The translations under genes and the position numbers were made by a program. The notes beneath the pieces are model-generated. The model was not told the DNA's origin, ran no database searches, and was given only the letters and a program-made list of their open reading frames with translations. Below, piece by piece: positions 45,401-56,689 of a stretch of DNA of 64,000 nt. Source of the stretch: Exophiala sp. HKRS030. Its lineage: Eukaryota > Ascomycota > Eurotiomycetes > Chaetothyriales > Herpotrichiellaceae. The first letter of the stretch is position 1, and the number at the start of each line of letters is the position of its first letter. The stretch lies in NCBI GenBank assembly GCA_023897205.1, contig JAHWDD010000003.1, forward strand, positions 3,723,665-3,787,664. Direction: 5' to 3'.

Positions 45401-46878
45401 ATGGCACAAACTCAACCTTTTCATCGAGGAAATAATGAGAGTCAACAGAATGGTCTCGAAGATGTTGGCCGACGTCAGCCTGCGATAGAAGACCCAGAAC
45501 AATCTGCGCCTCGGCCGAAGGAGTATACCAGCGATCAGTCGCAATCTCACGATGAAGCATTGCTCGACGACAAGCCCAAACATCTCTCGTGGAAGCAAAG
45601 AATCAAACATGTCACGTGGGCATGGTTCACCTTGACCATGGCCACTGGCGGTATATCGAATGTCCTAGGACAAGGTACGACGAGCTCACCCCAACCATTT
45701 CCACAACGACTAACATATGATGCTTGAAAGTCCCATATCGCTTCAACGGCCTTCATGCTCTGGGGACAATCTTTTTCATCATGACCCTTGTGTTCTACAT
45801 TATCATCTGGGCCATGATGATAGCCAGGTTTTACTGGTATCCCCCCACATTCTTTGCGAGTCTCGTACATCCGACAGAGTCGCTGTTTGTCCCAGCCTTT
45901 GCCGTATCGTGGGGAACTCTCCTGATCAACATGACGGCCCTTGGCGCCGATTATACTGGCGAATGGTTCACCCGAGTGCTTTTGGTCCTGTACTGGACGA
46001 ATGCGGCATTCGCGTTCATATTGAGTGTGGCCGTCTACCTAACGCTCTGGTCGTCACAGTCCTTCACCATCGCTCGTATGACACCAATCTGGATATTCCC
46101 AGTCTATCCACTGCTGATAATTGGTCCAAACGCCAGCGCACTGTCGGGCAAATTGACCGATCCGGGTGAGGCCATTAGAGTGATTGTGGGCGGATGCACC
46201 ATGCAAGGAATTGGGTTCCTCGTATCTCTTACCATTTACGCAGCTTTCGTTTACCGCTTGTTCACTCAAAAGATCCCAGCAGAACCGCTACGACCTGGGA
46301 TGTTCGTGTCGGTCGGCCCATCGGCTTTCACCGTTAGCGGAATGCTCGGGAGCGTGATGAACCTTCCATCCATTATCGCGGCAACTCCAGATGCAACCTT
46401 TCTTGGTGTTCCTGGTACACTTGCAGCCCAAATCCTGCGAGTCTCTGTGAGTTGGATGTCGCTCTGGGTATGGGGTTTGGCATGGTGGTTCTTCTTCATC
46501 AGCTTACTCACTAATGTTGATTGTCTGAGGAAGAAGCACCGTGTTCCTTTCGCCATGCCATGGTTCAGCTTCATCTTCCCACAGACGGCACTCACTACAG
46601 CCACATTCAGCGTGGCCAAGTCGTTCGATGTCGAAGCTATCAAAATCATTGGTTGCGTCATGGCTTGTTTGTTGATCATGGTCTGGATTTTTGTTGTGGG
46701 GAGTATGTTCAATGCTATCCTCTGTAAGCAGCTGCTTTGGCCGGGAAAAGGCGAGGATAGAGCTGAAGGCGGATTCAAGTCGAATCAAGAGGAACGTTCC
46801 GCGCCGGCAGATAGAGATGATGGCCATGCTGTCCGGCGTGGGAAGAGGAATACTCGAGGGCATGATCCAGAGGCATAG
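45401..46878 (+). CDS. TDT-family C4-dicarboxylate / malic acid transporter (Mae1-like)
   Basis: Exons 45401-45674 and 45731-46878. The intron is 56 nt (GTACGA...AAG), and the join restores VLGQ-VPYRFNGL. The protein is 473 aa. A polar ~75-residue N-terminus leads into TWAWFTLTMATGGISN, the hallmark first helix of the tellurite-resistance/dicarboxylate (TDT, SLAC1-like) family. About ten membrane helices follow, with MPWFSFIFPQTALTTAT near the end, and a charged C-terminal tail. Members move malate and other C4 acids, or sulfite in the Ssu1 branch, across the plasma membrane. Sequence style is closer to Mae1, but the substrate cannot be read from sequence alone. The ATG at 45401 is the first in frame. 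Confidence 0.92.
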
Positions 46879-48172
46879 CACGGTGTTTTGAGACTTTATC
46901 TTTGGCCTCGGATTGTACTGATCGAGTAGAAATACTACTGCGTTAGGGCTGAGAGTTTTCTGACGAGTTGAAAAGGGATTTTGGGCGTGTACCGTCACTT
47001 AATCTGGCAGAAATACTGAATTTGATATCGTAAGCTCAGCATGGTCACTCGCGACTCTTGTCGACAGGCAAGCGCACTCGTGATGTGGCAACAAAAATTC
47101 TGAAGGTCAGCCCGCATTTCAATCATGGGTGAGGCACAAAGGAAGGGCAGCAACATACCACGATTGATGGACTACGACGGACTTGTGGACATGTCGCGAA
47201 AAGCTCTGAAATCCACAGCCGGGTTTCTTGTGACATCTATGTGACTCGCTGAGAAAAATAGATTGCACATTTGGTATGGCTATGGATCCATCTCTCTTGT
47301 TGATTTAGTGCTGGTCGTTCTCTGCCGACTTCTTCCTACGCGTGTTTGGATTCAGATAATTTGCTGAATTGTCTGATCATTTGAATCCGCGGAACAAGAC
47401 GATTAGCACGAGGAAGCCGTACGTGAGAAACCAAAAATTGCGGCAGCCTTCGGCGATTACTCTGGTCATTTACTTTGCTATCGCACGACGGCCTCGTATA
47501 CTGGACATAGACCTTACCAGTAGCCATCACGCCATGCATGGTCAATCCATCTGCAAGATACTAACCACACAATCCGACGGACGAATTGCAACATGCGCAA
47601 CAGAGCAGCTTGCGTCGATACGATGGTTTCGCTGTATCCTGACAGATCCGAATGGTGAAGATTGTGAAAGGATGGATATCACAGAAACCAGCTGTCCATC
47701 CCAAGGTGGTGCGAGGTAAGTTCAAGTTCGTCGGATGTCCAAGCCAAGGCCGATTCGCGCGTTAAACGTGAGCCCCATTCGCTGATAGATCTGGGTGTTC
47801 CAAGCCACTTGACCCTTAGCGGGCACATCCCAAGATCCCGATAGAGTTGGTCTGTGCAGAAGGAAGATCGATTGCCTGATTGGCGACCTTGACCTGATGC
47901 CATTGGATCACGGTGTCAACATCATCCAAGCACGCCATCGACTCGAACACCAGATACAGCCGCGAGGTGATCTGATTTGGAATGCCTTTTCTACCCCTCT
48001 CGTTTCCCTTGAGAGGTTGCGAGGGGGGCACGACTATCTACACTTCATCTCGAGGGGTACTCCTAGCAGACAATCTACTGTGTGAAGAAAGGAGCTTTAT
48101 ACTATTCAAATTCAAACGAACAGAGAGCATCAATAAACCCAGTCTTGGACTATACGAGTTCACGTTGCCAAC
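46879..48172. other. Intergenic region TDT transporter / carbonic anhydrase
   Basis: 1.29 kb. It comprises the 3' flank of the transporter and promoter of the carbonic anhydrase. Frames of about 116 codons near 47369-47719 are unsupported. Nothing else was recognised. Confidence 0.5.
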
Positions 48173-48821
48173 ATGTCTGCAATCCAGAAGAACGTTGAAT
48201 CCGCGTCGGAGAAGTACTCATCAGGCTTCACCAAGGGACATCTCGCACTCCCACCAGCGAAGAAGTACTTGGTTCTGACCTGCATGGATGCTCGCATCGA
48301 TCCTGCTCAAGCATTCGGTATCGAGCTGGGCGATGCTCATGTCATCCGCAACGTATGTGATATCAAGCACCACATTAATTGTGAACTTATGGAAATCCTG
48401 TGACGAGGCTGACGAGCAGCAACATCTTAGGCTGGAGCATCGGCTCATGATGCCTTGCGAAGCATTGTCATCTCCGAACAGTTGCTCGGCACGCAGGAAA
48501 TCGTTCTCGTCAAGCATACCGGGTGCGGAATGTTGACGTTCACGAACGAGGACGCCTATAGCATCGTCGACAAGAATATTGGGTATGTCTAAAGTTGATC
48601 TTGGTAGGGAAAAGGATTGCATCAATTGACAATACTCTAGCGCCGAAGCATCTGCCGAACTAAAGTCTCGCGGGCTTGACTTCTTGCCATTCCCGGAGCT
48701 CGACAGCGCCGTGCAGGCGGATGTGAAGTATCTCAAGGAAACAAAGCTTGTCCCAGACAGCGTCACGATCAGCGGGTGGGTGTATGAAGTCGAAAGCGGG
48801 AAGACCAGGCGTGTGGTCTAA
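48173..48821 (+). CDS. Beta-class carbonic anhydrase (short form, 170 aa)
   Basis: Exons 48173-48352, 48431-48582 and 48641-48821. Introns are 78 and 58 nt, both with GTATGT donors. It interconverts CO2 and bicarbonate. The zinc ligands and catalytic pair of the beta class are present: Cys37 with Asp39 and Arg41 in CMDAR, then His89 and Cys92 in KHTGCG. GASAHDALRSIVISEQLLG is the usual dimer-interface segment. The short length matches the compact fungal beta-CA isoforms rather than the ~230-aa plant-like enzymes. No targeting peptide is apparent, so a cytosolic location is likely. The start lies in clean context and gives the expected N-terminal helix. Confidence 0.95.
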
Positions 48822-50882
48822 TACGGTTGGAATTTGAAGCTGTGGAGGATAGCTGTCTAGGGATGTTATCCGAGTCGCCGCCACACGACCAGCAATAAAT
48901 AAACAACTTTCAGCAAACAACCCGACTAGGGCTTCCAGCAAGACAACACCTCCTAAATACCTAGTGATCAAGGACCAACAGCAACTCATCAGAAGCAGAA
49001 CCACAATCAGAGCCAGACCAAAAAACAGCAAAAAACAGCAAAAAACAATCAACAATTCGGATTCCCAAATAGTCACCTACTTTAGTACTAACGAATCAGC
49101 ATATAGCTTAAGTATGGCTGAGCGGACGGGAAGCCCTGTTTTCTATATCCTATGGTCGATTGCGAAAGCACTTGTGCTCGGTATGAGATATAATGCTTTG
49201 ATAAAGGCTCTTTAGGCTGTAGGCGTGACTTTCCTACATTGCTTGGCGCTTGAGTATTCTGGTGTCTTTATGGACTTGATGTGATACTGTGGGACGCAGA
49301 ATATCTCAACTTTCCAATGGAAAGCCTTCATCTAATACTAATGCTGTGAACTATAGATATTGGCATCCTCGTATATCGCTTGGAGATTATATTTATATCA
49401 CGTGGTGTGAAGCGACCGTTTGGGTGACCTGTGAGGCTGCAGAATTGACCAAGGAATATCCTTACCTCGGTTTTATACTTGGGAACGTGGGCGCCAAGAG
49501 CCAGAACAGTGCGATGTATTTACAATAATATGCTTGCAAGAATTCCTTTCTACGACCACTGTAAAATAGCTACTTGAGATATGTGTTTGTCGTTCTCTCA
49601 ATATGCATAGGTCTTCAAGCATTGTTATGTATAAAGACACATCTCCGAGTTGCGAAACAGACTATATTGTCAGATGGGCTTGGAGTCAAAAACGGGCTGC
49701 AAGAAAGGTTTTAATCAATGATCAAATGCGTTCGATTACTCTAGGCTAGTTTCGTCGTAGGGGCAACTGTGATCATTTTCATTAATCGATCGATCTGGGG
49801 TTGGCTTGCGATTGAACAAAAAAATGACGGTCCAACCCGGAGTACAGGGGGCCCCAGGTCCCTTTCTAGGCGTCGACCATGGAGTTGGCATGTCAGACTT
49901 TTCACTACGAGATGTCCTTCCTTGAGGGCGAATAAGCAGCCCAATGCCGGCTGCAACCTTTCAGCTGGTAAACTTAGTTTATTTATCTGTCAAAATCAAG
50001 ATCTTGCCAAACTCTCGATGAAAGCTAAATGCAATGGCAGATTTTTTCGTGGTCATGGCAAACTCGACTAGATACGCATGTCAGTATAGGTGAGTAGCAT
50101 GTTGGAATAGGCACTAATAGGTTGGTCAGTGAAAGAAAGTGTCCAATATCTACCACGTGTGTAATGCTATGATCAACAATGGGAGCGTGCAGGTCTCTAT
50201 CAAGTGTCGCTGGAGGTCAGGGTCCTTGATATGGACTATACTGACGTCGAATCTGTCTGGCTAGCAGAATTGATGGAAGGCCTCAGGCGGCGATCGGGGC
50301 AACACCGAGCCCGTTCACGTCTTAGGTCAATCAGAGGCGAAATTCCAGGCGAGGCCGAGGGCTGGATGGAGGTGGCACCACCTACAGTATTTTGATGCTG
50401 ACATAACCCGAGTTTCTCCTTGGCCGCCTCTAGAATTGCATATCAAGCGTTGCCATTGGAAGGACGCCCAAACGAGGTCATGACGTCGTCTGGCCAGCAA
50501 TAGTAATCTTCTAGTCCCCTAAAGCATCTAGCGCATGAATCCAACCAATCATATAGCCCATTTCTGCATTTCGTAGGTGCCTATTTGGACACTAACCCGA
50601 TTCTCTCCTGCTAGGGGAAGCTGCTGCGGCTGGAAACCAAGATACCAAGACAGCACAAGATGCGGCATTTGCGTCGGCCCAGAACTTTGAGTGGGTTGAG
50701 CACCTCCGACATGGCAACATCATAGATTTCCAGCATTTTCCAAGTCATGGCATTCAGAGGAAGCTCTCTTGTATCGAACCTTATGTTTGCCTTCATCTAG
50801 TCTATGTTTTTTGTCACTCGTTCTCATGTAGAGTTGATCCGAGATTGAAACCACTATATCATTCTGCCACAAAAAAAAAAGT
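48822..50882. other. Intergenic region carbonic anhydrase / membrane protein
   Basis: 2.06 kb without a supportable gene. A 10-bp repeat AAAAAACAGC (nearly three copies) lies at 49020-49047 and an A-run just before the next start codon at 50870-50880. Frames of up to 100 codons (49769-50071) have no recognisable content. Confidence 0.5.
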
Positions 50883-52029
50883 ATGGCCATCGAGGTCCAA
50901 GATAACGAGAAGCGTGACGACGTGATACAGCCGTCATCTGCTCCTCGTCAAACAGGGCATCTGATATCTGATGCAGAGAAAAATGCCATCTCGCTCGCAG
51001 AACCTAACGTTGAGCCTGCCATCGCCGATACCGCTTCCAATTCAACAGCCTTGACCAACACACCGCTCGTCCCTGAGCCAGAGACCGAAACCAGGCTCGC
51101 ACGCTTCAATTCAGTGACAGCGCGCGATGGTCGAAATCTTGATGGACCGCCGCCATTACCTTTCAATCTGAGAGAACATAAGTTGTCGCTCTCCATTTTC
51201 ACATTTCTGGCTCTCGCAGAATGTTGCTTTGTGCCCATCGCTTTCTACTATGGCTTCAGCCAGGGAAGCAACGTCAGGTCGGGTATGTTGTCCCACGTTC
51301 TTGAGAAGTCCATAAAGCTGACCTTGCTGTACAGGAATCTATTTCGCCATCATTACGAGTCTTTTTGGCTTCGTGAGCGGCTACGAGGTCGGAATTCGAG
51401 GGTGGCGCTTGGTGAAGAAGACGGACGAATATCGACCGCTCTATGGAAGTCCTAGGTTCTGGGGTTTTGATAGTACTCAATTCGTCCTGATAATGCCCTT
51501 CACCGTCATGACCATCATCCTCATCATCTTCAGCATCCCGCATTATCCATCTGTCAAGGCTCTGGCTCTGCCCATGCCAGTTGGAATGATCAACTTTGGC
51601 TTCATTTTCGTCATCAATGGTTGGGCGGCTCATCGTGGCTGGAGGCTGATGCGTTTCAGACTCAGCTCACACGTCAAGAATTCCATCTGTCCACCACTGA
51701 CGTTCTGTATGTTGGAGGATGTTTGTGCCGTTGACGGTAGAGGTGGGAAAGCATTTCGCCATGCGGCAATGGCGAGATACAATGCGTCTCCAAGATTTAG
51801 GGCTTTGTTGATGCAATTGTTGTGGTTTTGGTCCATTCCTGCTATCCTCGTCGGTGCAGGAATCATTGCAGCTATTTACACCACCACAGACGAGATAGCA
51901 TACGGGATCGGTTGGGGCGCTCCCAATGTCTGGGCTGGGATTTGGATTTGGATCACCGTTGTGTGGGTTCAGAGAGCCTTGAGAATTGAAAAGGAAACAT
52001 GGCTATCAGATCGGTCGAGATCCGCATGA
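50883..52029 (+). CDS. Polytopic membrane protein, unknown function (about 6 TM, 364 aa)
   Basis: Exons 50883-51282 and 51335-52029. The intron is 52 nt (GTATGT...CAG), and the join gives SNVRS-GIYFAIITSLFGF. A ~95-residue polar N-terminus ends in DGPPPLPFNLREHKLSL. About six membrane helices follow (FTFLALAECCFVPIAFYY; YFAIITSLFGFVSGY; FVLIMPFTVMTIILIIFSI; MPVGMINFGFIFVIN; LWFWSIPAILVGAGIIAAIY; WAGIWIWITVVWVQRAL). A Cys/His-containing loop (CPPLTFCMLEDVCAVDGRGGKAFRH) separates the two halves. The pattern looks like a fungal-specific conserved membrane protein, but I recognise no named family. It converges with the GCIP-like gene, 94 bp away. Confidence 0.85.
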
Positions 52030-52123
52030 GTTGCCATCTCATACACGTTAGAACTTAGAAGAATCGATTCGCATAATTCATTGATTGCGATGATCGGTCC
52101 AAGCCTGGTGGTCCGCCATGTTG

Positions 52124-53200
52124 TTATTTGGCGTCGACTTGTTGAATCCATTCTAGTGCTCGTTTGATGTATTTGTCCTCCTTGGTCTCGACGTCGACAT
52201 TGACTGGTAGGACCGATTCAACTACTTGAATAGTAATAGCACGAGCCTCTCCAGCTTTTTTAAGACAGAGCTCAAGGTTTCCCAAATACATGCCTTCGGC
52301 CGATTCATCAATCAGTTCCGATATTCGGCGGATTTGCGTCAATGTGGTGCCCAAGTGAGATCTCTCATCGAGCGAAGAGTTCTGTGAAGGACTCGCTTTC
52401 TCCAGTCTTTGCCTGATCACAACATGTATGCTTTGCGGAATGCGGCTCAAGACTTTGAGTGCTTGGTCCTTGACTCCAGCGGAGATAGCAGCCCTGTCGT
52501 TCTGCTCATCTTTCTTGTCGGAACCAGTCACGGCATCATCGTCATCATCGCTCAACTCTTCACCAAAGAAGTCTTCATCATCGATTTCTTCTTCGGGGTC
52601 CCATTCTTCTAGTTCCTTGACTGCATCCTTCATCAACTCGAGCCACTGCTGGGACTTACGCACAATGTAACCAGGAAGACCGTCATTAGCCAATATTTTG
52701 AGCTTGTCACAAGCATCCCAGATGCGACCCGTCGCCTCAGTGAAACTCTTTTTCTCTCTGTCTGAAACTTCGGACTTGTAGTTCTTTGTCTGGCCACGCT
52801 CTTGAATCAGGCGCAAAAGTCCCTGAAGTTCTCGAGTTGCTGCTGAAGCACTCACACGACATTCTGAGGAGAACGCTGATGTGAAGTTTTCAGGCGTAGT
52901 CAGCAAGGCTGCGCTTACTAAGGAGGTAAGAACCGACTCATTCAAAGGCAGGAGGCATGTCGTAAGAGCGGAAGGAGTAAAAGGTGAGGTTATGCCGAGC
53001 AGCGAGAGCTTGGTGACTTGTGCACGAAGAGCAGCAGCTGCTGCGCCTAACAAAAGTAATGGAGACGGTGAGTCCGAGTTTTCGACAGGTACCTCTACCA
53101 ATCCATTGGGTTGCAGCGAAGACGAGAACCGTTCACAAAGTGTCAGAGAAGTGTTGATGGCGGAATCGAAACTTGCCCTTGTCGAGGCGGACCCTGCCAT
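52124..53200 (-). CDS. GCIP / cyclin-D1-binding protein 1 family homologue
   Basis: Single exon, 358 aa, ATG at 53200. The protein is mainly helical. It has an N-terminal half with SPLLLLGAAAAALRAQVTKLSLL, then LQGLLRLIQERG, TEATGRIWDACDKLKILANDGLPGYIVRKSQQWLELMKDAVKELEEWDPEEE, an acidic linker (FFGEELSDDDDD), and a C-terminal bundle. The DxCDxL...GLP...W..LMKDAVKELEEW segment and the acidic linker match the Grap2/cyclin-D-interacting (GCIP) domain as seen in fungi. In animals the family binds cyclin D1 and helix-loop-helix factors; the fungal role is uncertain. Confidence in the family is good but not absolute. Confidence 0.82.
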   Translation of the reverse strand: MAGSASTRASFDSAINTSLTLCERFSSSLQPNGLVEVPVENSDSPSPLLLLGAAAAALRAQVTKLSLLGITSPFTPSALTTCLLPLNESVLTSLVSAALLTTPENFTSAFSSECRVSASAATRELQGLLRLIQERGQTKNYKSEVSDREKKSFTEATGRIWDACDKLKILANDGLPGYIVRKSQQWLELMKDAVKELEEWDPEEEIDDEDFFGEELSDDDDDAVTGSDKKDEQNDRAAISAGVKDQALKVLSRIPQSIHVVIRQRLEKASPSQNSSLDERSHLGTTLTQIRRISELIDESAEGMYLGNLELCLKKAGEARAITIQVVESVLPVNVDVETKEDKYIKRALEWIQQVDAK

Positions 53201-53989
53201 AGTGCAGGCTCATTCAAGTCAGGGAGGAACAACAACTGCGTCTTGTGTGTCCCCAATCGACGGCCTTCACCAGCAACTTGTCCGGGTCGAAGTTTTATTG
53301 TGTCTCCAAATTCATGGACTGCGGATTGACATTTAGAAATATCTGACTCTGTGGCTGATGCGGGGAGAAGATTCCACGTGATGGATAAACTCCGGGCAAT
53401 CCATTTCTCCGAAGTCAATGTTCCCCACGTGCTCGATCTCTTTTCCATCTTTGTCTATGAATAAAACTCATGCTCTCCTTCATCTTCCTGACGCCAGTAC
53501 GTACTACACAGCATCCTTGCGATCTGTCACAATGTTCATAGTTCCGCCTCTGGCCTTCGGAGAACATCCGCTTTGGTACGTATCGCATGCTAGTGAGACT
53601 TCCTTCCAGTTGCAATCATTCGATCAAGTCCTTCTCTTCTATCGACTCATATGTGGCCGCCCCTTTTTCTGCACTTAATCAAAATGTGTTCTGTCCTAGT
53701 ACCGGACCTTGATTTGGAATTGCCACTGTCAGGCCTGCGGTATTGAGGAATTTGGGCTCTTCGTTTACATCAAAGGGAGCTGCTCCAAGAAGGCCGTTTG
53801 CTAATTTGTACTTACCGGAAAGTCCTGTATTGGCAGCTAAAGATGAGTGAAAACTGCTCCGAGTTCAGGTGCAACTCACCTAGGCCGTGCCGCTTTTGTA
53901 ACCACTCACCCTCTCTCTCACCTTCGCACTCAACTCTCGCACTCACCCTTCATCCTGCACTGCTCCACCGCGTCTAACACCAACAATGA
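53201..53989. other. Intergenic region upstream of the GCIP-like gene
   Basis: 789 bp comprising the GCIP-like gene promoter and the sequence preceding the PLP1-like pseudogene. The N-terminal coding part expected for PLP1 was looked for here and not found. Confidence 0.5.
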
Positions 53990-54505
53990 TCCAAAAAGGG
54001 CGTATGTCACACTTAAGAGTGACGACGAAGCGCTCAGCTTTACCACTGAAAATGAGAGGGCTATACTTCATTTCTTTCACCCTGATTTCGCGAGATGCGC
54101 CACAATGGACAACCATTGCCAACTGATCGCAGAACGGCATTCGGACTATGGCGATGCAGATGTCTCGTTTGCCAGGATCAATGTCAAGGATGCGCCCTTC
54201 GTTGTGGAGAAACTGGGAGTGCAGGTGCTTCCCTGCGTTATCGGTTTCGTGAAAGGCCTTGTCAAGGGCAGAGTAACCGGGTCCGAGGGCTATCCTGGGA
54301 TGGCAAGCAGGATAGCATGAATGTCACGAGGTCTCTGGAGGAGATCGTTCTCAGTTAGACTGTCTTGAAGAAACTACTCCTCCTGGGCCGTGACGATGAG
54401 AGCAGTGACGAAGAGTACGACGCCGCAGTGAGCTGAGTAGCGGGCCGGAAGGGGATTCAAGGCCGCAAACAGAGGATAGACGATGAAGACGATGACTGGG
54501 ACTGA
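53990..54505 (+). pseudogene. Decayed, N-terminally truncated PLP1/TXNDC9 (phosducin-like thioredoxin-domain) copy
   Basis: The translated sequence follows the TXNDC9/Plp1 thioredoxin-like domain closely: ILHFFHPDFARCATMDNHC, VSFARINVKDAPFVVEKLGVQVLPCVIGFVKGLVKGRVTG. The remaining part, LSWDGKQDSMNVTRSLEEIVLS and then TVLKKLLLLGRDDESSDEEYDAA, is in a frame shifted by one base near 54290. It is interrupted by TAG at 54356 and TGA at 54434. Past the second stop the same frame still reads GIQGRKQRIDDEDDDWD, the typical acidic fungal Plp1 end. The helical N-terminal ~70 residues of the family are missing upstream. Plp1 assists folding of tubulin and actin through the CCT chaperonin. This copy looks non-functional; an intact paralogue is expected elsewhere. 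Confidence 0.8.
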
Positions 54506-56661
54506 TGATCATCGCATGACATAAAACGAAGATGACGGAATTTCAATCTCCAGGACGTATTTCCGGCTTCGAGATGAGAACAACGCAGAACTACTTTGAA
54601 GTAGTGGAAATGTATTCGCGACAGCTAAACAAGCGAAAAACACCGTGCCCATGCAACATCTCGGTTACCATGGCCGTGTTTTGAAAAATGATCTTCTCTA
54701 CCTCCTTCCACATATACTGGGTTACGTTATTTATGCTCCTGCTACTATACATGCGCTCCTGCCACCATACATGCGCTCCTGCTTACTCGTCTGCTGGCTC
54801 GGACTTAAAGAGCCTGTTTTCTTCTTTTCTTTCTCTTCCTTCTTTTCCTCTCCATGCGCGGCCTCAAGGAGGACACTGTTTCTGAAAAGATCAGCTTGAG
54901 TCTTCGCTTCGGTGTCGACGATGCTGAAAATCTTTCACTACAACAGAGCATTTTTTATTTCTGAGAGACATGCGCTGTCCAGCCCGCACTCAAGAGCGTG
55001 GACCCCGACGACCCCGGTTGGGAGAGAGACACCCAATTTTTGGCTCCATTGTACCATTTTGCCCTGCTCAGGACAGACACCTTCTCGTGGTGCAGGGTGT
55101 GAGTAACCAGCCTGCTGGTGAAACCGAGATCTGTCCAAACGCCAACAAGCATACTTGAAGATGACCATCGAACTCGCAGAAAATATCGCCCAGGATCTCG
55201 GAGCAATTAGGCAAGTGCTAAAACATCTGTCTGAGAGTTATTTGTTAACGTGTGAGATGCAGGAATGTCGGAAGATTACATCTCCTACTCAAACTTCTTG
55301 GGTTCTCGAATCTCCCGTCCATTTAGCTTACCGGTTCCGGAATTTCAAGCTGCATCCTTTTCAAGACTGCAGTGTTAGCGGACTGTCAAACGTCGCAGAC
55401 AAGAGACAAATGATTGGAATGTGACTGCTGAAGTTGTGCTATGGGATGGGGCATTATGTTGTCTAAAGAGGCCATTCTCAGAGTATATAGGTTTGGCTCC
55501 GGGGTTCAATATCAACTAGAAATTACACCTGGTTGGTACTGTAGATTTCCCGTTTATTGTTGTGGTCAGGGGATGTACCCTCCTTGTGAATGCCTACAGT
55601 ATAGTCGCTTAGTATAATAGTCCGAAATAACTGCTTTAAAACGGCGTAGCAAATTAGGCCTCGTGCTACTACACAACAACGTAATTAGTCTTCACAAAAC
55701 TTCACTTAACGGCCATAGCAGAGAGCCCAAGCCCGCAAGGGAACCGAATCTGCACCTGCCTAGCCGCGAGTCGCTCCGAGGCGCTCACCTACTTCCTCTT
55801 GAGGTGTTGGCCACTTTCATCTGCCTACTGGTAGACTTGTTGAGTTTAGAGTTTAGAATCTGGTTTTGGCTTGGCGGTTGCGGGCTTTGGATCCGGTTAA
55901 GTTTCCAAAAGTACGAATAGTCTTGGCGTAGCTTCTCTGACGCACTTACGGAGAGGTACTTAAGAGGTGTCACTCCCACGCCTCATCAAATCTTTCCTTT
56001 CCCCTTCTTCATCTGTGGTAGGAAGCTTATCTCAAAGCTGATCTTTTCGATACTGTTGAAAGGGACTGTGATGACATTCCGTCTCAGCTATAAGACCAAG
56101 AGACTTTCACCCGTTCGCTTTCTTCGGATTGTTGACCTGGGAGAAGTCTTGGTGGAAGACTATTCTGAGTCCCATCTCTTACTTTTAAAGATGACGATGT
56201 AACGACCGGCAAGGCCCAGGGCTCTCGGAGTATATAACTATATCATTGAACGGGCAGTGGCCCTCTAAGGAGAGGTCTGAGACTTCAGTACTTTTACTAT
56301 TACATACCCAGCATTGTGCGCTCGTAACACTCTGCGCCCGCTGTCGTGTATATCAATTTTATAAGAGCGGGTGTCACCGTTTGGCGCTTGAAGAGCAAAT
56401 CAAAGGCGAGTAGTTGGAGCAGCGGGAGGCTGGACGCAAAGGAAACAAGTGCAACGGAAGCGAGTAGAAAAGAAAACAAGCAGCTCAAGAAAGATAGCGA
56501 CAATCGCGAGACATTGATAGGCTAGCAAAACAGTTGTGTACAAAGCCCTAAATCTCCAATGCCTAGTTGATGCCCGGAGTAGGCGATACAAGACACGGTT
56601 CCTGGCAACGGAGAGGTCCCGGGTGGCCGAAAGTGCTGGCCGCGTTATCCTGGTGCTGATT

Positions 56662-56689
56662 CTGTCCCAGCCCAGTTGTCCTGGGACAG
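56662..56689. repeat. Perfect 9-bp inverted repeat
   Basis: CTGTCCCAG and CTGGGACAG are separated by 10 nt. There is no T-run after it and no adjacent gene, so its role is unknown. Confidence 0.7.
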
